The translations under genes and the position numbers were made by a program. This document shows positions 42,137-50,894 of a stretch of DNA of 64,000 nt, piece by piece. Within the stretch, counting starts at the first letter, position 1, and each line of letters begins with the position of its first letter. Source of the stretch: Belnapia moabensis DSM 16746 (GTDB taxonomy: Bacteria > Pseudomonadota > Alphaproteobacteria > Acetobacterales > Acetobacteraceae); assembly GCF_000745835.1 (NCBI RefSeq), contig NZ_JQKB01000018.1, forward strand, positions 1-64,000. Reading direction: 5' to 3'. Under the pieces are notes generated by a model. That model searched no databases. It had not been told where the DNA came from and was given only the letters and a program-made list of their open reading frames with translations.

Positions 42137-42544
42137 CTAGTCGCCCCGTACCGCCTGAACGAGCCGCGGTCCCAGCTCGCACGGCGCCTGTTCGGCCCAG
42201 CTGAGCAGGGCATCCAGCGCCGGGCAGAGCGATTGGCCCCATTCGGTGAGGCGATACTCCACCTTGGGCGGCACTTGGTGGTGGACGATGCGCGCCACCA
42301 CGCCATCGGCTTCGAGTTGGCGCAGCTGCTGTATCAGCATCTTCTGCGACACGCCTGGAATGGCGCGCTCGAGATCGGAGAAACGTCGGACCTGTCCGCC
42401 GAAGAGCTGAAACAGGATCACGAGCTTCCATCGTCCTTCGAGCACCCGGATGACGTTCTGCACGCCCTGCGCTGCCGATTCCGGCGTGTAGGCCACACGC
42501 TTACCTCGAGGTAAGTCCCTTACATTTTCGTCCGTACTTGTCAT
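42137..42544 (-). CDS. HxlR-family regulator
   Basis: A 135-residue MarR-like winged-helix regulator: VLEGRWKLVILFQLFGGQVRRFSDLERAIPGVSQKMLIQQLRQLEADGVV (34-83 overall) is the HxlR signature. The start at 42544 is uncertain. A GTG at 42496 has GAGGTAAG just upstream and would place the operator-like half-sites before the gene. Divergent from the SnoaL/SDR pair, its likely targets. Confidence 0.85.
   Translation of the reverse strand: MTSTDENVRDLPRGKRVAYTPESAAQGVQNVIRVLEGRWKLVILFQLFGGQVRRFSDLERAIPGVSQKMLIQQLRQLEADGVVARIVHHQVPPKVEYRLTEWGQSLCPALDALLSWAEQAPCELGPRLVQAVRGD
42500..42523. promoter_or_regulatory. Three CTTAC/GTAAG half-sites (HxlR operator candidate)
   Basis: CTTACCTCGAGGTAAG is a perfect 16-bp palindrome (42500-42515), and a third half-site CTTAC follows at 42519-42523. 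CTTAC-n-GTAAG is the general form of known HxlR-type operators. It lies at the 5' end of the regulator gene. Confidence 0.5.
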
Positions 42545-42598
42545 CCATTCAGCCTAGAAACAGGTTCTCCGCAGTGCAAGCAACCGCGGAGACATGCG

Positions 42599-42925
42599 AT
42601 GGCCGATGACCTGCCGACACCCATTGCGGCCTATGCCGCAGCCAATGCCCGCCTCGACGCGGATGGCATGCTGGCGCCTTTCGCGCCGGACGCGGTGGTG
42701 CGCGACGATGGCGGGCACCACATGGGCCATGACGAGATCAGGGCCTGGATCACCTCGGCGACGATTGCCGCCAAGGCCGTCTTCACGCCGGAAACCTGGC
42801 ACGACGAGGATGGCCGCGTCATCGTGGAGGGGCCGACCGAGGGCGATTTCCCTGGCAGCCCGATCCGCTTCACCTTCCGGTTCACGCTCCGCGACGGCGC
42901 GATCGCCGCGCTGGATGTCTCCTGA
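42599..42925 (+). CDS. SnoaL/NTF2-like protein
   Basis: A 108-residue NTF2-fold protein: [20 protein letters not shown] (11-30), [20 protein letters not shown], and a C-terminal strand set ending [16 protein letters not shown]. Such proteins act as small isomerases/hydrolases or unknown binding proteins. Its TGA overlaps the SDR ATG, so they are co-translated. Confidence 0.82.
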   Translation: MADDLPTPIAAYAAANARLDADGMLAPFAPDAVVRDDGGHHMGHDEIRAWITSATIAAKAVFTPETWHDEDGRVIVEGPTEGDFPGSPIRFTFRFTLRDGAIAALDVS

Positions 42926-43713
42926 TGCAGCCGCACGCCAACCCCGCAGAGTTCGCGGGACGCCGCGTCCTTGTCACGGCGGGGAGCAAGGGCGCCGGAC
43001 GGGCAACCGTGCGTCGCTTCCTCGACGCCGGGGCCAAGGTCATGACCGCGGCGCGGCAGCGGCCCGAGGATCTCGCGGGCGCCGAGTTCCTGGCGACCGA
43101 CCTCACCAGCCCGGACGGCACCCGCGCCCTGGCCGAGGCGGCGATGGAGAGCCTCGGCGGCGTGGACATCCTGGTGCACGTCCTCGGCGGGTCGGCCGCG
43201 CCGGGCGGGGGCTTCGCTGCCCTGACGGAAGATCACTGGCGCGCCGAGCTCGACCTGAACCTCATGCCGGCCGTGCGGCTCGACCGGCTGCTCCTGCCGC
43301 AGATGATCGCACGCGTGTCCGGGGTGGTGATCCATGTGGCGTCGATCCAGCGCCGGTTGCCGCTGCATGACTCCACCACCGCCTATGCCGCGGCGAAGGC
43401 GGCGCTTACGACCTACAGCAAGGCCCTCTCCAAGGAGGTCGGGCCGAAGGGCGTGCGGGTGAACGTCGTATCGCCCGGCTGGATCTACACCGAAGCATCG
43501 GAGGCTTTGGTGCAGCGGCTCGCGGCCAGCAGCGGGGGCACGCCGGAGGCCGCGCGGCAGGGCATCCTGGAGGCCCTCGGCGGCATCCCCCTCGGCCGCC
43601 CGGCCAAGCCGGAGGAGGTGGCGGATCTCATTGCCTTCCTCGCCTCCGACCGGGCTTCGGCGATCCATGGCGCGGACTACGTCATCGACGGCGGAACCAT
43701 CCCGACAGTGTAG
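42925..43713 (+). CDS. Short-chain dehydrogenase/reductase
   Basis: A 262-residue classical SDR using NAD(P)H. Cofactor loop [10 protein letters not shown] (18-27), active-site Ser 140, Tyr 154 and Lys 158 (YAAAK), and GADYVIDGG near the C-terminus. Coupled to the SnoaL-like gene and probably controlled by the divergent HxlR regulator; HxlR regulators often answer electrophiles or quinones. Confidence 0.9.
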   Translation: MQPHANPAEFAGRRVLVTAGSKGAGRATVRRFLDAGAKVMTAARQRPEDLAGAEFLATDLTSPDGTRALAEAAMESLGGVDILVHVLGGSAAPGGGFAALTEDHWRAELDLNLMPAVRLDRLLLPQMIARVSGVVIHVASIQRRLPLHDSTTAYAAAKAALTTYSKALSKEVGPKGVRVNVVSPGWIYTEASEALVQRLAASSGGTPEAARQGILEALGGIPLGRPAKPEEVADLIAFLASDRASAIHGADYVIDGGTIPTV

Positions 43714-43854
43714 CCGCGCCGGGTCCCACCTCGCGGCGACGCGCCATGTCCAGTTCAGCAATGGGCAGCACGCGGCTCCCGGAGGTGGCACCGGCAGGTT
43801 TTGCCTCAAGGAAGCGCTGGCCCGTTCGCCGCCACTCCTGCCCAGCTTTCCAAT

Positions 43855-43974
43855 ACTTGGCTACAGTTGAAATATTAAAGCCGATTCCAGTCGATGGAAC
43901 AGCTGTTCATTGGAATATTGTGTGGGAGCCACAGAAAAATACTGAAAAATTCCTGACAATTCGTGGATATACAC
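43855..43974 (+). promoter_or_regulatory. AT-rich leader with two palindromes before the hydrolase gene
   Basis: The 120 bp before ATG 43975 are much AT-richer than the rest. They contain TTCCAgtcgaTGGAA (43885-43899) and the overlapping AACAGCTGTT (43898-43907). No ribosome site of standard form is seen. Confidence 0.4.
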
Positions 43975-44844
43975 ATGAACACATCGCCTGGACCCGGAGC
44001 GCCGAGCTTTTCCGATACGTCGCACGGGAGGTTGGCTTTCGTGGATAGCGGCGGCGCTGGAACGCCGGTCCTACTCATCCACGGCAACTCCTCATGCCGG
44101 CAGGTCTTCGCGCGCCAGTTTCGCAGCGATCTCGCCGCGAGCGTCCGGCTGATCGCCTTCGACCTGCCGGGCCATGGCGAATCCGAGGACGCGCCGGATC
44201 CCACCCGCACCTACTCCCTGCCGGGCCTTGCCGACTGCACGGCCGAGCTGCTGGGGCGCCTTGGGGTGAAGGAGGCTGTCGTGATGGGATGGTCGCTGGG
44301 CGGCCATGTTGCGATCGAGATGCTGTCCCGCTTCAAGGGCATGAAAGGCCTTATCCTCACCGGCACGCCGCCGATCCGGCGCGGCGGCTATGCGGAAGGC
44401 TTCGTCTCCTCGCCGGCCGACGGGCTGGCCGGCCGTCGCCACCTCGCCGAGGCGGAAATGGACCGCTTCGCCCAGGCGATGTTCGGCACGCCCGTCGAGC
44501 CCTTCCTCCGCGACGCCATCGGCCGCTCGGACGGCCGCTGCCGGCAGGGTCTCTTCGAGGCGTCGCGGGCTGGCCTCGGCGTCGATCAGCGCCTCGCGGT
44601 CGAAGCCAGCGCCCTGCCGATCGCCGTCGTCAACGGCGCGGCCGACCCGCTGATCAGGCTCGACTACCTGGACAGCCTCGCCTACCGCAATCTGTGGCGG
44701 GGGCGCTGCCATCGCCTGGACGGGGCAGGCCATGCCGCGTTCTGGCATGCGGCCGGCGCGTTCAACGCCCTGATGGACGGCTTTCTCCACGATGTGGAAG
44801 GCAAGGCGGCAGCACCTGGACGCGCTGCGTTGGGTCCATCCTGA
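43975..44844 (+). CDS. Alpha/beta hydrolase
   Basis: A 289-residue cytoplasmic hydrolase. HGNSSCRQVF follows the oxyanion strand, LIAFDLPGHGES is the usual strand-4 loop, nucleophile Ser 107 sits in GWSLGG, and GAGHAAFWHAAGAF near the end provides the catalytic His. Start at ATG 43975 (a GTG 12 bp upstream is possible). The last few residues abut a transposase fragment, so the original C-terminus may have been changed. Confidence 0.82.
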   Translation: MNTSPGPGAPSFSDTSHGRLAFVDSGGAGTPVLLIHGNSSCRQVFARQFRSDLAASVRLIAFDLPGHGESEDAPDPTRTYSLPGLADCTAELLGRLGVKEAVVMGWSLGGHVAIEMLSRFKGMKGLILTGTPPIRRGGYAEGFVSSPADGLAGRRHLAEAEMDRFAQAMFGTPVEPFLRDAIGRSDGRCRQGLFEASRAGLGVDQRLAVEASALPIAVVNGAADPLIRLDYLDSLAYRNLWRGRCHRLDGAGHAAFWHAAGAFNALMDGFLHDVEGKAAAPGRAALGPS

Positions 44845-44955
44845 CGGTAGGCGACGCGATCGGCCTCCACGCCGGGCTTGCCGAGCCGCCGGACCACCTC
44901 CTGCCGCAGCGGCATGGCTGCGACCACGCGGGCCGAGCGCTGCTTCTTGGCCGGG
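44841..44955 (-). pseudogene. Transposase fragment (DDE, same family as 60.4 kb)
   Basis: Read on the minus strand it encodes PAKKQRSARVVAAMPLRQEV...GKPGVEADRVAYRQ, clearly homologous to the 3' part of the broken transposase near 61.0 kb. Only about 38 codons remain. It is joined directly to the choice-of-anchor-I relic. Confidence 0.75.
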
Positions 44956-44958
44956 CAA

Positions 44959-45493
44959 GAGAACGCCAATCTCGGCCGGCTGGAAGTGCTGACGACCGAG
45001 GGCGATACAGACGGCGACGGCGACTCGACGCACTCCATACACTGGGCGGAGGTTCAGCATCTGGGAGGTCCAGAAGAACGGCCTCAAGCTGACCTTCGAT
45101 TCGGGTGACCTGATCGAGCGAACCTTGCTGCAGAGGGCCCCATCGCTGCTCGACGATACGCGGCCCGACAACAAGGGCCTGGAGCCTGAGCACGTGTCGG
45201 TCGCCACGCTGGACGGCGAGGTGTACGCCTTCGTCGGCCTGGAGCGCTCGAATTCGATCATGGCCTTTCACGTCCATGGCCCGCGCAAGGCGAGCTTTGC
45301 TGAGGTGATTGCAACGCCGGACGACGTCGGGCCTGAGATCTTCACCGTGGTGGACGAACCCGACCGGGGAAAGGCGGCGCTCTACGTTGCCATTGAGGTT
45401 TCCGGCACGTCGCGAGCCTATGCCCTGGGCTTCGGCGACGACGACAACCTGTTTTGCGCAGACTTGCGGACCTCGGACCTCGACCTGTTCTGA
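44959..45493 (+). pseudogene. Choice-of-anchor-I-type protein, truncated relic
   Basis: The frame starts ENANLGRLEVLTTEGDTDGDGD right after the transposase fragment, shifts near 45050, then reads FSIWEVQKNGLKLTFDSGDL, DDTRPDNKGLEPEHVSVATL and EVYAFVGLERSNSIMAFHV, ending at 45493. These are the family's conserved segments. Both ends are missing, so it is a relic. Intact homologues are secreted proteins often paired with metallophosphatases like the next gene. Confidence 0.65.
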
Positions 45494-45799
45494 CGGGACT
45501 GCAACGCGGAAGCCGGCGGCCAGCCAACCCAAGGCCGTCGAATCTGGGCTGGCGCCGACGAGCCGGGGAGCCATTCTCGGAACAAAGCCTCGCGCACTGC
45601 TAGGCCCACTACGATGTTGCTCGAACCGCTCGATGCACCTCGCTCGGTACCGCGCGAGTTGCCCATGACGGCATTCATCCCGAACGATTTTTCATTAGCG
45701 GGTTTAACGTCACGGAAGTGTGCCGGACCGGCGTTGCCGCTCCGCTTATTCGGTCCCATGCGCTATCCGGCGCCATAAAACTTCCGGTATCGGGACGAC
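45494..45799. other. Intergenic stretch before the metallophosphatase gene
   Basis: Contains the promoter region of the next gene, presumably around the AT-rich 45690-45790. No gene seen. Confidence 0.4.
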
Positions 45800-48001
45800 A
45801 TGCCAATGGCCGCGGACTTTTCGCTGCAGATCCTGCACGCATCGGATTTCGAGGCGGGGCTTGCCGCCCCTGATCGGGCTCCTCAGTTCGCGGCAATCGT
45901 CGACAAGCTTGAGGATGCGGCGCCAAACAGCATCACGCTGTCGTCCGGCGACAACTTCATCCCCTCGCCCTTCCTCAACGCAGAGGGCGATGCCAGCCTG
46001 GCTGAACCGCTGCGCGAAGCCTATGCCGCCTTGCTGGACGTCCCCGTTGAGCAGCTCTCCGCCCTCACCCAAGATCTCGGCCGCGTCGACATGGCAGTGC
46101 TGAGCGCTATCGGCGTGCAGGCCAGCGTCTTCGGCAACCATGAGTTCGATCTTGGTACGACGGTGCTGGCGAATGCGATCGACTTTGCCGTGGGCGAGGA
46201 CGGCACCACCGCGCTAGGCCCTCTCTTCCCCTACCTGTCTGCCAATCTCGACTTCTCCGGCGATGCTGCGCTCAGCCGCATATATACGGCCGAACTGCGC
46301 GATGCAGCGAGCTACGCGGCCACCGCTGCGGACATCGCGGCACCCGAGGTGGCGGCGGACGCGCCGCGCGTCGCCCCCTGGACGACGATCGAGGAGAATG
46401 GCGAGACGATCGGAGTCCTGGGCGTCACGACCCAGATTCTCGCCTCCATCTCCTCCGTGGGTGGCGTCGAGGTGCTGGATCCGAATGGCGACGGCGCCCT
46501 GGACAACACGGACGAGCTGGCAGCGATACTCCAGCCCTATGTTGACCAGATGACGGCGCAGGGGATCGACAAGGTGGTGCTGCTCAGCCACCTGCAGCAG
46601 TATCAATTCGAGCTCGACCTCGCCACCAAGCTCTCGGATGTGGATGTCATCGTTGCTGGCGGCAGCCACGCGCTTTTTGCCGATGACGGCACGCCGCTCC
46701 GCTCCGGCGATGCGCCGGCCGAAGGTTATCCGGTGATCCAGACCGGCGCCGACGGCAACCCCGTTGCCGTGGTCAACACCTCGAGCGAATACAGCTATGT
46801 TGGCCGCCTGGTCGTGGGCTTCGACGAGAGCGGGGTTATTCTCCCGGTCGAGACGGACACCGCCGAGAGCCGCCCTTACGCGACGACCGACGAGACCGTT
46901 GCCGAGCTTTGGGGCAATGAGGACCCCTATGCCGAAGGCAGCCGTGGCGCCATCGTGCGCGGCCTCACGGATGCGGTCGAACAGGTCATCGACACCAAGG
47001 ATGGAGAGGTTTTCGGTTTCACTGATGTCTATCTGGAGGGCCGGCGCACGGCCGTGCGCGCGCAGGAGACCAATCTCGGCGACCTGACAGGCGACGCCAA
47101 TCTCGCCGCGGCGCGCGAAGTCGACCCGACCACAGTTATCAGCATCAAGAATGGCGGCGGCATCCGGGCCGAGATCGGAACCTACGCAACGGGCGCCACG
47201 CCCGAGCCGCTGCCGCCTCAGGCCAATCCCGATGCGGGCAAGCCGGAAGGTGGCATCAGCCAACTCGACATCGAGAATGCGTTGCGCTTCAACAACGGGC
47301 TCTCGTTGGTGACGGTCACTGCGGAGGGGCTGAAGGCGGTGCTCGAGAGCGCCGTCGCCGGTGTTGCGCCCGGCACCACCCCGGGGGCCTTCCCGCAGGT
47401 CTCCGGCATCGAATTTTCCTTCGACCCGGTTTTGCCTGCGGGAGAGCGCGTGCAGAGCCTCGCCCTGGTGGATGAGGCGGGGGTGCCGACCGAGGTGCTG
47501 GTACGCGACGGCGACATCGCGGTCGATCCCGCACGTGAGTTCCGGGTCGTGACACTCAACTTCCTGGCCGAGGGTGGCGACGGCTATGCCTTCGGCGAAT
47601 TCGCCAAGGATCGGGTGGACCTTTATCAAGGCGATGACAATTCCTTTGCTGCCGAGGGACGGGAGCAGCAGGCGTTGGCTGACTTCCTTGCCGCCGAACA
47701 CGGCACGCCGGAGACGGCCTTCGACGTGGCGGAGGTGCCGGCCGAGCAGGACGAGCGCGTGCAGAACCTCTCCGTCCGTGACGATACCGTCCTCGAAGGC
47801 GCAGCCGGTGGCGGCGGCGAAGCGCCAGTCGATTGGAACGCGCTTGCTGCACAGGCTCTCGCAAACTTCGAGGCGACCGGCTTCTGGTACCTCGATGGCG
47901 TGGGCCTCGGCGCGATCGATCCTTCAGAACCGCAGGACTGGAATGCCCTCGCGGCCCAGGTGACCGCGAACTATGAGGCAACGGGCTTCTGGTACCTCTA
48001 A
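45800..48001 (+). CDS. Metallophosphatase/5'-nucleotidase with C-terminal tandem repeats
   Basis: A 733-residue protein of the UshA-like 5'-nucleotidase family. The N-terminal metallophosphatase domain has LHASDFE (12-18), LSSGDN (47-52), GNHEFD, LLSHLQQY and VAGGSHALF; the C-terminal nucleotidase domain has ISIKNGGGIRAEIG and NALRFNNGLSLVTVT. No signal peptide is visible, so secretion by a type I system or similar is possible. The end carries two near-identical units, DWNALAAQ...ATGFWYL, at 678-698 and 713-733; the last residue of the protein is the end of the second. I do not recognise this tail. ATG 45806 is an alternative start. Confidence 0.85.
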   Translation: MPMAADFSLQILHASDFEAGLAAPDRAPQFAAIVDKLEDAAPNSITLSSGDNFIPSPFLNAEGDASLAEPLREAYAALLDVPVEQLSALTQDLGRVDMAVLSAIGVQASVFGNHEFDLGTTVLANAIDFAVGEDGTTALGPLFPYLSANLDFSGDAALSRIYTAELRDAASYAATAADIAAPEVAADAPRVAPWTTIEENGETIGVLGVTTQILASISSVGGVEVLDPNGDGALDNTDELAAILQPYVDQMTAQGIDKVVLLSHLQQYQFELDLATKLSDVDVIVAGGSHALFADDGTPLRSGDAPAEGYPVIQTGADGNPVAVVNTSSEYSYVGRLVVGFDESGVILPVETDTAESRPYATTDETVAELWGNEDPYAEGSRGAIVRGLTDAVEQVIDTKDGEVFGFTDVYLEGRRTAVRAQETNLGDLTGDANLAAAREVDPTTVISIKNGGGIRAEIGTYATGATPEPLPPQANPDAGKPEGGISQLDIENALRFNNGLSLVTVTAEGLKAVLESAVAGVAPGTTPGAFPQVSGIEFSFDPVLPAGERVQSLALVDEAGVPTEVLVRDGDIAVDPAREFRVVTLNFLAEGGDGYAFGEFAKDRVDLYQGDDNSFAAEGREQQALADFLAAEHGTPETAFDVAEVPAEQDERVQNLSVRDDTVLEGAAGGGGEAPVDWNALAAQALANFEATGFWYLDGVGLGAIDPSEPQDWNALAAQVTANYEATGFWYL

Positions 48002-48129
48002 GCCGGAAACCGCCGGCCGCCCGACCAGCATCCTCAGCGCCAAAGCCCAGGCTGGCGTGCGGGTCTCATGACACGGTGGGCTTGGGCTTCCTCACCCGCC
48101 ATGCATCGGCCTCCTCGACCGCCGCCGCC

Positions 48130-48632
48130 TCAGGCGAGTAGGTAATCGCTGGCAGCCTCGCTCAGGGCTGCCCCGTTCTCCGAGACCAGGAAGAAACGCC
48201 TGACGGTCCCAGCATTATTGACGATGCTGTAAAGGTACCGGCTGCCATCGAAGCCTTCGAGGCGGGGATATCTGTGCCGGTGGATGCGTAAGGCCGACAG
48301 GCCCCCTCGAAGTTCAAGAGGGTGTCGATCGTGCCGTCGGCGACGTCGGCCGCGAAAATCGTGAAGGTGTCGTTGCCGGCGCCGCCGGCGATATTGTCCT
48401 GCCCCGCTTCCCCGCGCAGGACGTCGCGCCCCTCGCCGCCGTTGATCGAGTCGTTACCGTTCATTCCGCTGATGTCGTCATTGCCGGCGCGCCCAACCAG
48501 GCGGTTCGCAGCAGCATCGCCACGGATCGTGTCACTGCCTGGGCCGCCGACCACGGTCTCGATGCTGACCAACCGGTCCTGGCCTCCTTGCCCGTCCTGA
48601 CTGTCCCGCGCCACGGCGAGATCGATCACCAC
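48130..48632 (-). pseudogene. RTX-repeat protein, C-terminal relic
   Basis: The minus strand reads VVIDLAVARDSQDG, LVSIETVVGG and then RTX calcium-binding nonapeptides (GRAGNDDIS, GGEGRDVLRGEAGQDNIAGGAGND). After TLLNFEGA near 48305 the frame shifts and continues as EGFDGSRYLYSIVNNAG...SDYLLA with a stop at 48130-48132. The 5' part is missing. A remnant of a secreted RTX protein. Confidence 0.7.
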
Positions 48633-48689
48633 CTGCAGGGTGCTGGGGCCGGAACCACTATGATTGCGACGACGTGGACGTTCTGTTAG

Positions 48690-50894
48690 ATGCGACTAAA
48701 TCGCATTCTCAGGAAACTGCCTGTGTCGCGCATGGTCCACAGAGAGGTCTGGACATCGCTGGTTTCCAAGACCGTGCTATGTATCCTTCAAGTATCGCCT
48801 GGTATTGCCACGGTGCTTCTGGCCGGGGCAGCCGCTGCGCAAGAGCAGCCGGCGCCGCTCGCTATCGAGCTACCCCAGCTCAACGTGACCGGCACGGGCG
48901 AGAGCGCCTTTGGTCCAATCCAAGGATATCGCACCACACGTTCTTCGACCGCGACGCGGACCGACACGCCGATCCGCGATGTGCCCCAGGGCATCACCGT
49001 CCTGCCACGCGAGTTGCTCGACGATCAGCGCATCACCTCCCTCCTCGAGGCCGTGCGGCTCAGCCCGAGCGTGAATGGCGGTGACGGTTATTTCGCCAAT
49101 TTCTTCGTCCGCGGCTTCGAGGCAACACAGCTTCTGAATGGCGCACCTCGCCCCTTCGGCATCGTCAGCAACCGCCTCGGGAACGAGCTCGTCAATGTCG
49201 AGCGGATCGAGATCCTCAAGGGACCGTCCTCGATCCTGTATGGCACGGTTGCGCCAGGCGGGGTGATCAACCGGGTAACCCGCCGGCCGCTGCTCGACGG
49301 GCCGCATCACAGCCTGACCGGGCAGGTGCGCAGCGATGGGCTCTACCGCACCGAGTTCGACACTACCGGCCCGATAGGCTCCGAACGCAGCTTCGGCTAC
49401 CGGATCACCGGCGCCATCGAGGCAGGCCGGACCTACCGCGACCTTTCGGAGGGCGAGCGGTACTTCATCGCCCCGTCCTTCTCCTGGCAGCCAAGCGCCG
49501 CTACGCGTGTCTTCGCGGATTTCTCGGCTGGATACGACAATCGCTTACTGGACCGCGGTTTGCCCCTTGATCCAATCCGCCGGCGCATCCCGCGGGTGTC
49601 ACGCGACCGCAGCTACCAGGAGCCGAGCGACCGCAGTCGCTTCGAGGAATACTCCGCCCAGCTTCGGGTGGAACACGACTTCACCAGCCAGCTCAGCGGT
49701 CAGCTCCGCCTCGACTGGGGCCGCTCTAGGGAAGAGCGGAACGGACTGCACCAGCTTGGCAATGTCGGCGCCAACGGGCGCACAGTTGCACGGACCTACT
49801 CCCTGCTCGACAGCCGGACGGACTCCTATGGTGTGGACGGTTTCCTCGCCTGGCGGTTCGAGACAGGGCCGGTCGCGCATCGCCTGGTAGTGGGAGCGGA
49901 TGCGCGCACTGTTCGCGGCAATCCCTTCATCAATACCTTCTTCACGGCGTCGCCAATCGACCTGCTCGCCCCGGTCTACGGAAATGTCGCGCCCCCCCGC
50001 GCGACCAGCGCCTTCGCCACGGATTACGAGACCCGCAGCTACGGGCTCTATGCGCAGGACCAGCTCTCGCTGTTCAATGACCGGCTGATGCTCCTGCTGG
50101 GCGCACGCTTCGACAACTACGACATCGAGGCCTTGGAATCGGCCGACATTCTCGTCTCTCCGGCCATTTCCCGCCGCGACCGTGCAAGCCGGATCTCGCC
50201 GCAGTTCGGCCTTGTCTACAAGCCGCTCCCCGAAGTCTCGCTCTATGCCAGCTACAGCGAGTCCTTCCGCGCCCCTACCGGATCCAGCAGTCTTGGACCT
50301 GGCCTCTTCCCACGACCTGAAGCCGGGGAGCAGATGGAAGCCGGTGTAAAGGCCGACCTACTGGAGGACCGGCTTTCCGCGACCCTCGCCGTATTCCAGA
50401 TCACCAAGCAGAACATCGTCACCGCGAACCCGGCCGACCCCAATTTCTCCATCCAGGTCGGCGAGGCGCGAAGCCGCGGCGTGGAATTCGAACTGAATGG
50501 CCGGCTGGCGCCGGGCTGGAACGTCTTCGGAGGCGTCGCCTGGACCGATGCGGAGGTCACGAGCGACACGCGGCTGCGCACCGGCGCCCGCCTGCCCGAA
50601 GTTCCTCGCTTCGCGGCCAACCTTTGGAGCAGCTACGAATTCGCTCTGCGTGACGAACGCCAGCGCCTCGGCCTCGGCGGCGGCGTGTTCCATCGCGGCA
50701 ACCGGTATTTTGATGCGGCCAACATCTACGCGCAAGGCGACTACACTCTGTTTAACTTGGCAGCCTGGTGGCGCTTCGGACCCGTCCTTGCTTCGTTCAA
50801 CCTGAACAACCTGCTCAACGAGTACTACATCAGCGAACGAACGGTGCCCGGCGCGGGCCGGACCCTGATTGGCCGGGTGACGGTGTCCTTCTGA
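48690..50894 (+). CDS. TonB-dependent siderophore receptor
   Basis: A 734-residue outer-membrane receptor for a ferric siderophore. After a long N-terminus with signal-like segment (about 33-50), the plug starts LPQLNVTGTGESAFGPIQGY and contains VPQGITVLPRELLDDQ, FFVRGFEATQLLNGAPR and VERIEILKGPSSILYG. The 22-strand barrel ends GRTLIGRVTVSF with the terminal Phe. An ATG at 48732 is a possible alternative start. A palindrome ATGCGA/TCGCAT covers the first codons (48690-48706). Its stop overlaps the PepSY start (TGATG). Confidence 0.93.
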   Translation: MRLNRILRKLPVSRMVHREVWTSLVSKTVLCILQVSPGIATVLLAGAAAAQEQPAPLAIELPQLNVTGTGESAFGPIQGYRTTRSSTATRTDTPIRDVPQGITVLPRELLDDQRITSLLEAVRLSPSVNGGDGYFANFFVRGFEATQLLNGAPRPFGIVSNRLGNELVNVERIEILKGPSSILYGTVAPGGVINRVTRRPLLDGPHHSLTGQVRSDGLYRTEFDTTGPIGSERSFGYRITGAIEAGRTYRDLSEGERYFIAPSFSWQPSAATRVFADFSAGYDNRLLDRGLPLDPIRRRIPRVSRDRSYQEPSDRSRFEEYSAQLRVEHDFTSQLSGQLRLDWGRSREERNGLHQLGNVGANGRTVARTYSLLDSRTDSYGVDGFLAWRFETGPVAHRLVVGADARTVRGNPFINTFFTASPIDLLAPVYGNVAPPRATSAFATDYETRSYGLYAQDQLSLFNDRLMLLLGARFDNYDIEALESADILVSPAISRRDRASRISPQFGLVYKPLPEVSLYASYSESFRAPTGSSSLGPGLFPRPEAGEQMEAGVKADLLEDRLSATLAVFQITKQNIVTANPADPNFSIQVGEARSRGVEFELNGRLAPGWNVFGGVAWTDAEVTSDTRLRTGARLPEVPRFAANLWSSYEFALRDERQRLGLGGGVFHRGNRYFDAANIYAQGDYTLFNLAAWWRFGPVLASFNLNNLLNEYYISERTVPGAGRTLIGRVTVSF

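Noticed and set aside
43714-43854. A coding fragment between the SDR and the hydrolase
   Set aside because: Short frames only, no motif or ribosome site.
48690-48706. Fur or iron-response box at the receptor start
   Set aside because: The palindrome ATGCGA/TCGCAT does not match Fur, Irr or RirA consensus and covers coding bases.
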